A DNA stretch of 64,000 nucleotides from Pseudoxanthomonas sp. PXM03. Lineage in GTDB: Bacteria; Pseudomonadota; Gammaproteobacteria; Xanthomonadales; Xanthomonadaceae. The stretch is from positions 1,076,001 through 1,140,000 of the forward strand of contig NZ_JACVAU010000001.1 in assembly GCF_014852005.1 (NCBI RefSeq), read 5' to 3'. A program made the translations under genes and the position numbers. The notes beneath the pieces were generated by a model, which worked only from the letters and a program-made list of their open reading frames with translations, did no database searches and was not told where the DNA came from. Shown here in pieces: positions 58,117 through 64,000 of the stretch (its first letter is position 1; each line of letters starts with the position of its first letter).

Positions 58117-58259
58117 GACAAGCCTCGTGGGGCCGGTCCCGGCAGGGGGCGGGACCGCGTGACCATGCTGCCTGCCCGCAGCTGTACGCGCGTCTGCAGG
58201 AAGCCATCGTGACCATGGACAGGGTGTCGTCGGTCATGCGCCGCCGGGCGCACCCGCGA

Positions 58260-58865
58260 CTACCGTGGCGCGAGAACGGCCCGCACCGGAGCGAAGCTGT
58301 GCCGGTGGTGGGGACACGGCCCGTGTTCCGCCAGCGCGCGCAGGTGCGCGGGCGTCGGATAACCCTTGTGCACGGCAAAGCCGTACTGCGGGAAGTCCGC
58401 GTGCAACCGCACCATCAGGCGATCACGCGACACCTTCGCCAGGATGGACGCCGCCATGATGGCGGGTTCGATCGCGTCGCCGCCGACCAGCGTCTCGGCC
58501 ATGCAGTCGAGGCCTTTCGGGGCGCGGTTGCCGTCGATGCGGACCAGTTCCGGCAGCGGCCGGAGCGCGGCGATGGCACGGCGCATGCCTTCCAGGGTGG
58601 CCTGCAGGATGTTGAGATGATCGATCTCGGCGGGCTCGACGAAGGTCACGTGCCACGCCAGCGCGCGCTCCTGGATCAGGGGAAACAGCGCTTCGCGTTT
58701 CGCTTCGCTGAGTTGCTTGGAATCGTTCAGTCCGGCGATGGGGCGCGACGCGTCCAGAATCACCGCGGCGACGGCGACCGGGCCCGCCAGTGGTCCGCGA
58801 CCGGCTTCATCGACGCCGGCGACCAGGCGGACGTCGGGCGTCGGGAACAGCGAGGTCGCGGTCAT
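58260..58865 (-). CDS. rnhB: ribonuclease HII
   Basis: RNase HII nicks DNA 5' of embedded ribonucleotides to begin their removal, and cuts RNA-DNA hybrids. The 201-residue protein has [23 protein letters not shown] with the catalytic Asp-Glu pair, then [27 protein letters not shown] and a final aspartate region [20 protein letters not shown]. The HRxSFxPVR ending is usual. It follows lpxB after the third repeat pair, which separates the two by 135 bases. Confidence 0.96.
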   Translation of the reverse strand: MTATSLFPTPDVRLVAGVDEAGRGPLAGPVAVAAVILDASRPIAGLNDSKQLSEAKREALFPLIQERALAWHVTFVEPAEIDHLNILQATLEGMRRAIAALRPLPELVRIDGNRAPKGLDCMAETLVGGDAIEPAIMAASILAKVSRDRLMVRLHADFPQYGFAVHKGYPTPAHLRALAEHGPCPHHRHSFAPVRAVLAPR

Positions 58866-58879
58866 CGCGCGATGCCCCC

Positions 58880-59017
58880 TGTAGGAGCGACGTGAGTCGC
58901 GACCGCAGAAAGGATGCGCACGCGCCGCTCAGCTCCGAGGTGGATGCAAACTTCCGGAGCAGGCGAGGAAGAAGCGAAATTCATGGCGTGCGGTCGCGAC
59001 TTACGTCGCTCCTACAG
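58880..59017. repeat. REP-like inverted repeat pair, copy 3
   Basis: Left arm 58880-58906 reads TGTAGGAGCGACGTGAGTCG and continues CGACCGC. The right arm 58989-59017 is its reverse complement except for one base (TTACG for TCACG). The spacer is about 80 bases and holds no gene. The right arm overlaps the last codons of lpxB, whose stop TAA (59003-59001) is created inside the repeat. Confidence 0.87.
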
Positions 59018-60182
59018 GAGTGGGGACCAGTTCTGCCACTGCATCGGCAGCGCGCGCCGACGCATCCTGGCGCAACTGCTCGTGCAGTCGCAGATAGGTT
59101 GGCTGCAGCGAAGCGATGGCCTCCGGCTCGCGGAACCAGTGCAGCACGGCCTGGGACAATTGCTCGGGTGTGCAGTCGTCCTGCATCAGTTCCGGCGCGA
59201 TGTCTTCTCCCGCCAGCACGTTGGGCAGTGCATACCGCTCCACCTTCAGCATTCCGAGGCCCTTGACGATGCGGTAGGTCAACGGCGCGATGCGATAGCC
59301 GACGACCATCGGCCGCTTGCACAGCATGGCCTCCAGGGTCGCCGTGCCGGAGGCGAGCAGGACGACATCGCTGGCGATCATCGCCTCGCGCGCGCGGCCG
59401 TCGAGCAGGCGCCAGGCGGCATCTGCGCCGTGCACGGTGAACTGTGCTTCCAGCGCCTGGCGGCAGGCCGCATTGGCCGCAGGCACGACGATCTGCAAGC
59501 CGGGGATCTGCGCGGCCACCCGGCGTGCCGCCTCGAAGAAGGCCGGTGCAAGCCGTCCGATCTCGCCCAGGCGGCTGCCAGGCAGTACAGCCAGCACGGG
59601 TGCTTCGGTCGACAGGCCCAGCGCCGCGCGCGCCGCAGACCGATCCGGCTGCAGCGGAATGTCGTCCGCCATCGGATGGCCGACGAAACGCGCGTCCACG
59701 TCATGGCGCGCGTAGATCGGTGGTTCCATCGGGAACAGGCACAGTACGCGGTCCGCGCTGTGGCCGATCTTCTCGACCCGCTTCTCGCGCCATGCCCATA
59801 CCGACGGGCTCACGTAGTGCACGGTGCGCACGCCATGCGCCTTGAGCCAGCGCTCGACACCGAGGTTGAAGTCGGGTGCGTCGATGCCGACGAACACATC
59901 GGGCGTCCAGTCCAGCACGCGCTGGCGGAACGCCTTGCGCAGGCGCAGCAGCCGCGGCAGGTGGCGCAGCACCTCGGCCAGCCCCATGACCGCCAGCTCG
60001 TTCGCATCGAACCAGGTGTCGCATCCTGCGGCACGCATCGCATCGCCGCCGATGCCTGCGAATTCGGCATGCGGGAAGCGCTGCTTCAGTGCTTCGACGA
60101 GCCCCGCACCCAGACCATCGCCGGACGCCTCGCCCGCACACAGCGCGATGCGCAGCGGCCGCGCTGCGGGTGTTGCCTGCAT
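59001..60182 (-). CDS. lpxB: lipid-A-disaccharide synthase
   Basis: LpxB, a peripheral membrane GT19 glycosyltransferase, joins UDP-diacylglucosamine and lipid X to make the lipid A disaccharide. The 393-residue protein has LRIALCAGEASGDGLGAGLVEAL, the family start, then APDFNLGVERWLKAHG-like text DAPDFNLG, YVSPSVWAWREKRVEKI, and VLPGSRLGEIGRLAPAFFEAA. The ATG at 60182 overlaps the lpxA stop (TGATG); a GTG one codon earlier is possible. The last residues (PVGAT) and the stop codon are encoded by the third repeat pair, so the repeat has fixed the C-terminus. Confidence 0.96.
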   Translation of the reverse strand: MQATPAARPLRIALCAGEASGDGLGAGLVEALKQRFPHAEFAGIGGDAMRAAGCDTWFDANELAVMGLAEVLRHLPRLLRLRKAFRQRVLDWTPDVFVGIDAPDFNLGVERWLKAHGVRTVHYVSPSVWAWREKRVEKIGHSADRVLCLFPMEPPIYARHDVDARFVGHPMADDIPLQPDRSAARAALGLSTEAPVLAVLPGSRLGEIGRLAPAFFEAARRVAAQIPGLQIVVPAANAACRQALEAQFTVHGADAAWRLLDGRAREAMIASDVVLLASGTATLEAMLCKRPMVVGYRIAPLTYRIVKGLGMLKVERYALPNVLAGEDIAPELMQDDCTPEQLSQAVLHWFREPEAIASLQPTYLRLHEQLRQDASARAADAVAELVPTPVGAT

Positions 60183-60970
60183 CACCGTTGCAACGGCCGT
60201 TCGCCGCTGTCGATGAAATGCAGCAGCGCCTTCACGTCATCGCTGGTCTGCGCCTGCTCGGCCAGTTGCTGCCTGGCGTCTGCCAGCGGCAGGCCGGCTA
60301 CGTACAGCGTGCGGTACGCGCGCTTGATGGCGGCGATGCGCTCAGCGTCGAAACCGCGCCGCTTCAGGCCTTCGCTGTTGATGCCGCGCGGCCGGCCGGA
60401 TGCTTCGCCCGCCACCATGGTGAACGGCGGCACGTCGCCGCTCAGCAGCACGCCCATGCCGATGAAGGCGTGGGCACCGATCCGGCAGAACTGGTGTACG
60501 CCCGCGAACCCGCTGAGGATGACCCAGTCTTCCACGGTCACGTGCCCGGCCAGCGTGGCGTTGTTGGAGAACACGCAGTGGTTGCCCACGATGCAGTCGT
60601 GCGCGACGTGCGTGTAGGCCAGCAGCATGTTGTCGCTGCCGATGCGGGTGATGCCGGTACCGGTGACGGTGCCACGGTTGAGCGTGACGAACTCGCGCAC
60701 CTGGTTGCGGTCGCCAATGACAAGCTCGACGCGCTCGCCCTTGAATTTCTTGTCCTGCGGATCACCGCCGATGGCGGCATGCCCGGCGAAGTGGTTGTCG
60801 CGGCCGATGCGCGTGGGGCCGGTGACCGTGCAGTGGGGGCCGATCACCGTGCCAGCGCCGATCTCCACTTCCGGGCCGATGTAGGCAAACGGGCCGACGC
60901 GCACGCCTTCGCCCAGCTGCGCGCCGGGATCGACGATCGCGCTGGGATGGATGGCGGTGGGGGCACTCAT
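60182..60970 (-). CDS. lpxA: UDP-N-acetylglucosamine acyltransferase
   Basis: LpxA transfers a 3-hydroxyacyl chain from ACP to UDP-GlcNAc, the first step of lipid A synthesis. The 262-residue protein is a left-handed beta helix of hexapeptide repeats ([38 protein letters not shown]) with the catalytic histidine in the [18 protein letters not shown] stretch. [20 protein letters not shown] is the other signature. The C-terminal helices are complete. It overlaps lpxB by one base and follows fabZ by one, so the operon is tight. Confidence 0.97.
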   Translation of the reverse strand: MSAPTAIHPSAIVDPGAQLGEGVRVGPFAYIGPEVEIGAGTVIGPHCTVTGPTRIGRDNHFAGHAAIGGDPQDKKFKGERVELVIGDRNQVREFVTLNRGTVTGTGITRIGSDNMLLAYTHVAHDCIVGNHCVFSNNATLAGHVTVEDWVILSGFAGVHQFCRIGAHAFIGMGVLLSGDVPPFTMVAGEASGRPRGINSEGLKRRGFDAERIAAIKRAYRTLYVAGLPLADARQQLAEQAQTSDDVKALLHFIDSGERPLQR

Positions 60971-60971
60971 C

Positions 60972-61427
60972 TCAGCGGGTGTCCTCGGCGCACAGCACGT
61001 CGGCGCAGGCGACCTGTTCGCCGTTCACCGAGGCCACGCCGGTGTAGAAGGCCATGTTGCGGATCAGTCGCTTCAGGGTGACGTCCAAGTCCAGGCGGTC
61101 GCCCGGCACCACCATGCGGGTGAAGCGCGCGTTCTCCACTTTCACCATGTAGAACATCCGCCCGGCCGTATCGCCCTGGTGCGACAGCTGGGTCAGCAGG
61201 CCACCGGCCTGCGCCAGCGCCTCGATGATCAGTACACCCGGCATGATCGGACGGTCCGGGAAATGGCCGGTGAAGAAGGGTTCGTTCTGGGTGATGTTCT
61301 TGTAGGCCAGGACGCGCTTGTCCTTCTCGAACTCCACCACCCGGTCCACCAACAGGAACGGGTAGCGGTGCGGCAGTAGTTGGCGGATGGTGGCCGCGTC
61401 GACGGGCAGTTGCAGGTCCAGGGTCAT
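60972..61427 (-). CDS. fabZ: 3-hydroxyacyl-ACP dehydratase FabZ
   Basis: FabZ removes water from 3-hydroxyacyl-ACP in fatty acid elongation and competes with LpxA and LpxD for the same substrate. The 151-residue hotdog protein has [17 protein letters not shown], then [29 protein letters not shown] with the catalytic histidine and glutamate. It lies between lpxD (one-base overlap) and lpxA (one-base gap), the standard arrangement that balances lipid A against phospholipid. Confidence 0.97.
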   Translation of the reverse strand: MTLDLQLPVDAATIRQLLPHRYPFLLVDRVVEFEKDKRVLAYKNITQNEPFFTGHFPDRPIMPGVLIIEALAQAGGLLTQLSHQGDTAGRMFYMVKVENARFTRMVVPGDRLDLDVTLKRLIRNMAFYTGVASVNGEQVACADVLCAEDTR

Positions 61428-62446
61428 CAGGTTTCCTTGTCGGCCGCCAGCACGCGTCGTGCCAAGGCGTCCAGTTGCTTGAAGCGGGCGGCGTTCTTGC
61501 GCCAGGTACGGTTGTCGGTGAGCGGTGTGCCGCTGGAGTACTCGCCGGGTTCGGTGATCGAGCTGGTCACCAGCGACATCGCGGTGACGACCACGCGGTC
61601 GCAGATCTCCAGGTGGCCGAGCACGCCGGCGGCTCCGCCGATCAGGCAGTAGCGGCCGATGCGCGCACTACCGGCGGCGGCACTGCAACCGGCCATCGCG
61701 GTATGCGCGCCGATGCGGACGTTGTGGCCGATCTGGATCTGGTTGTCGAGGCGGACGTCTTCTTCCAGCACCGTGTCGTCGAGCGCGCCGCGGTCGATGG
61801 TGGTGTTGGCGCCGATCTCGCAGTCGTCGCCGATCACCACGCCGCCCAGCTGTGGCACCTTGATCCAGTGGCCGCTGTCCATCGCCAGGCCGAAACCATC
61901 GGCGCCGATCACGGCGCCGGGATGGATCAGCACGCGCTGGCCCAGGCGCACGCGCGTGACCAGGGTGACGCGGGCGATCAGCTCGCAGCCGTCGCCCACG
62001 AGGCAGTCATCGCCGATCACGCAGCCTGGGCCGATCACGGCGCCCTCGCCGATGACGCTGCGTGCGCCCACCGTGACGAACGGACCCACATGGGCGCCCG
62101 GTGCGATGCGTGCGGTCGGATCGATCACGGCGCTGGTGTGCACCCCCGGTGCACGGTCCGGCTTGCTCTCGAACAGCGCGGCCATCCGGGCAAAGGCGGC
62201 GTAGGGGTCCCTGGCGATCAGGACGGCACCGGTTGCGGCATCGGCATCGTCCGCCCGCAGTACGACCAGGCTGGCCCGGCTGTCCGCCAGCTGGGCGCGA
62301 TAGCGGGTATTGGCGAGGAAGGCGAGCTGTCCGGCGTCGGCCCGCGCCAGCGTGGCGACGCCGTGGATGCGGAGGTCCGTATCGCCGCGCAGTTCGAGCC
62401 CGAAGCGCTCGGCCAGCTCGCTAGCGGAAAAGGATGGGGAGGTCAT
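61427..62446 (-). CDS. lpxD: UDP-3-O-acylglucosamine N-acyltransferase
   Basis: LpxD adds the second hydroxyacyl chain, at N2 of the glucosamine, in lipid A synthesis. The 339-residue protein has an N-terminal uridine-binding domain (FSASELAERFGLELRGD, QLAFLANTRYRAQL) and a left-handed beta helix (IDPTARIAPGAHVGPFV, VIGPGCVIGDDCLVGD). The catalytic histidine region is VIGADGFGLAMDSGHWIKVPQLGGVVIGDDCEIGANTTIDRGAL. It overlaps fabZ by one base (TGATG). It follows bamA directly; no skp lies between. Confidence 0.96.
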   Translation of the reverse strand: MTSPSFSASELAERFGLELRGDTDLRIHGVATLARADAGQLAFLANTRYRAQLADSRASLVVLRADDADAATGAVLIARDPYAAFARMAALFESKPDRAPGVHTSAVIDPTARIAPGAHVGPFVTVGARSVIGEGAVIGPGCVIGDDCLVGDGCELIARVTLVTRVRLGQRVLIHPGAVIGADGFGLAMDSGHWIKVPQLGGVVIGDDCEIGANTTIDRGALDDTVLEEDVRLDNQIQIGHNVRIGAHTAMAGCSAAAGSARIGRYCLIGGAAGVLGHLEICDRVVVTAMSLVTSSITEPGEYSSGTPLTDNRTWRKNAARFKQLDALARRVLAADKET

Positions 62447-62510
62447 AGGGCGCGTAGTTTAGCCCCTGCGGCCCGCGAACCGCTTTCACGGTGGCGTATG
62501 GTGGACAGCA

Positions 62511-62534
62511 GACGGGGGGCTTGCGCCCCCCGTC
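62511..62534 (-). terminator. strong hairpin between bamA and lpxD
   Basis: A perfect 10-base stem GACGGGGGGC / GCCCCCCGTC with loop TTGC lies in the 112-base gap. No T-run follows on the minus strand, so full termination is doubtful; partial attenuation or mRNA processing between bamA and lpxD would fit. Confidence 0.55.
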
Positions 62535-62558
62535 GAATCGCCCGCATGGACGCTGGGA

Positions 62559-64000
62559 TCAGAACGCGCCGCCGAAGGTGAACTGCAGGCGTTCCAGCTC
62601 GTCGCCGTCTTCCTTCTTGATCGGGAAGGCGTAGCTGATAGAGATCGGGCCGACCGGCGCACGCCACAGCAGCGAGATACCGGTGGATGCGCGCAGCTCG
62701 CCGGCATCGAAGTTGTCCACGCCGTCGAACACGTTGCCGAAGTCGAAGAACGCCGCAACGCGCGCGGCGTTGGAGTCGAACAGCTTCGGGAAGATCAGTT
62801 CGACCGAGCCGGTGGTCTTCAGCGAACCACCCAGCGGCTGGCCGCGGTAGCCGGAAATGACCTCCGAGCGCGGGCCCAGCGTGTTGTCGCGGAAGCCACG
62901 CACGGACCGCGTGCCACCCGCGTAGAAGTTCTCGAAGAACGGCAGACCGGTCGCGACCAGTGTCCTGTCCAGCGTGCCGCCATCGGCGCACGTGCCATCC
63001 GCAGCGGGCGGGGTGGTGGTCCCCTGGCCCGGGATCTGGGGGTCGGAGCCGTTGGCGCGGCAGATGTAGCGGTAGATGTCTGAGCCGTAACTGTCGCCGT
63101 AACCGATCTCGGCGCGGGTGTTCAGCACGAAGGCGGGGCTGAGCGACCAGTACTTCGAGAACTCGTAGTTGAGCTTGTAGTACTCGACGGTGGAGCCCGG
63201 GAGCGCGACTTCGGCCGAAATGCGCTGGTAGGTGCCGCCCGTGGGCATGAAGTAGTCGTTGCGCGTATCGCGCGCCCAGCCAATCTCGGCACGCCAGGCA
63301 TGGAAGGTGCGCTGGCCGACGGCATCGATGTAGTCGATGATCGCCTGCGGCGTGGAGCCGCCGAAGGTCAGGATCTCGTTGCTGTCGACGCCGAACAGCA
63401 GCGAGACGGTGTCGTTTTCGGAGATCGGCAGGCCCAGGACGCCTTGCGCGGCAGCGCTGGTGGTGGAGTACTGGGCGGTGTTGAAGTCCGAGTAATCGAA
63501 CTCGCGCCACCACAGGTTGTAGCCCAGCGACATGCCTTCGTCGGTGAAGAACGGGTTGGTGTAGGAGAACGAATAGCGCTGCAGGTAGTCGCTGCGCTGC
63601 GCTTCCACCGACACGCGGTTGCCGCCGCCGAGGAAGTTGTTCTGCGACAACTGGATCGAGGTGGTCAGGCCGGACAGCTGCGAATAGCCCAGGCCGAACA
63701 CGAAGCTGCCCGAGGTCGTTTCCTTCACGTTGAACACCACGTCGACCTGGTCGGTCGTGCCCGGCACGGGCGTGGTTTCCGCGTCCACCGTCTCGAAGTA
63801 GCCCAGGCGGCGCAGGCGCACGCGCGAGCGGTCCACGGCGACCTGGGAGAACCAGCTGCCTTCGAACTGGCGCATCTCGCGACGCAGCACTTCATCGGCC
63901 GTGCGCGTGTTGCCCTTGAAGGTGATGCGGCGCACGTTGACGCGCGGGCCGGGCACCACCTGCAGGTTGATCGCGACGGTACGGTTCTCGCGATCGATGG
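62559..64000 (-). CDS. bamA: outer membrane assembly factor BamA, C-terminal part
   Basis: This is the 3' part of bamA; the gene continues beyond the right edge. The frame is open to 64000, with IDRENRTVAINLQVVPGPR as its first residues (start of POTRA 5). POTRA 5 (VNVRRITFKGNTRTADEVLRREMRQ) is followed by the 16-strand barrel with QLSQNNFLGGGNRVS, the loop-6 motif VRGFRDN and the terminal phenylalanine (LQFTFGGAF) needed for its own insertion. BamA folds beta-barrel proteins into the outer membrane. A cysteine pair, unlike that of E. coli in position, lies before VRGF. Confidence 0.97.
   Translation of the reverse strand, partial: IDRENRTVAINLQVVPGPRVNVRRITFKGNTRTADEVLRREMRQFEGSWFSQVAVDRSRVRLRRLGYFETVDAETTPVPGTTDQVDVVFNVKETTSGSFVFGLGYSQLSGLTTSIQLSQNNFLGGGNRVSVEAQRSDYLQRYSFSYTNPFFTDEGMSLGYNLWWREFDYSDFNTAQYSTTSAAAQGVLGLPISENDTVSLLFGVDSNEILTFGGSTPQAIIDYIDAVGQRTFHAWRAEIGWARDTRNDYFMPTGGTYQRISAEVALPGSTVEYYKLNYEFSKYWSLSPAFVLNTRAEIGYGDSYGSDIYRYICRANGSDPQIPGQGTTTPPAADGTCADGGTLDRTLVATGLPFFENFYAGGTRSVRGFRDNTLGPRSEVISGYRGQPLGGSLKTTGSVELIFPKLFDSNAARVAAFFDFGNVFDGVDNFDAGELRASTGISLLWRAPVGPISISYAFPIKKEDGDELERLQFTFGGAF

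Noticed and set aside
58155-58213. Repeated word CGTGACCATG at about 58158 and 58207
   Set aside because: Ten bases repeated twice in GC-rich DNA is compatible with chance, and no further copies or symmetry were seen.

Overview
The window reads as chromosomal DNA of a GC-rich gammaproteobacterium of the Xanthomonadaceae (Lysobacteraceae); Pseudoxanthomonas or a close relative is my best guess. This rests on the gene orders leuS-lptE-holA-nadD-rsfS, maf-rng-yhdP-tldD and bamA-lpxD-fabZ-lpxA-lpxB-rnhB-dnaE-accA, on the many secreted peptidases and lipoproteins, and on a short palindromic repeat (core TAGGAGCGACGTGAGTCGCG) of the kind scattered through Xanthomonad genomes. I could run no database search, so the genus is an inference. 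I see no rRNA, tRNA, CRISPR array, prophage or insertion-sequence gene.

Layout. 1-5.7 kb: the end of an EAL (c-di-GMP) protein, an ExoD-like and a CorC-like membrane protein, the phosphate pair DUF47-Pit, a small unknown and an alkyltransferase-like DNA repair protein. 5.7-12.2 kb: a rhomboid protease and three exported peptidase-family proteins in a row (M13, M29-like, M13); the first two seem to have lost zinc or metal ligands. 12.3-25 kb: a beta-CASP metallo-hydrolase, a translationally coupled LysM/FecR plus CHASE2-GGDEF pair, a serine hydrolase, a queuosine-precursor transporter, DUF502, DUF4442, CnoX, a six-helix membrane protein with its own small XRE regulator and operator-like palindrome, two small unknowns and an exported amidohydrolase.

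25-44.5 kb is core housekeeping: leuS-lptE-holA-nadD-rsfS, then rlmH, maf-rng-yhdP-tldD, darP and pmbA (tRNA charging, LPS transport, replication, NAD synthesis, ribosome biogenesis, RNA decay, envelope lipid transport, TldD/E protease). It is interrupted by a Tat-exported PhoX-type protein and by a TonB-like/SIMPL pair on the opposite strand. 44.5-50 kb: DUF4870, ispA-xseB, tilS, a GAF protein with a degenerate GGDEF domain, and two small membrane proteins. 50-52.8 kb: a large lipoprotein that joins a ricin-type lectin domain to a di-heme cytochrome oxidoreductase. 52.9-64 kb, minus strand: accA, dnaE, a small unknown, rnhB, lpxB, lpxA, fabZ, lpxD and the 3' two-thirds of bamA. This is an envelope-building block (outer-membrane protein insertion, lipid A, fatty acid initiation) joined to replication genes.

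No stretch longer than about 300 bases lacks a gene. The most interesting points are the repeat pairs (one supplies the lpxB stop codon), the degenerate M13/M29 exported peptidase homologues, the FecR/CHASE2-cyclase pair, the XRE/membrane-protein module with its operator, the lectin-cytochrome fusion, and a nadD N-terminus that seems to be encoded by a small repeat.
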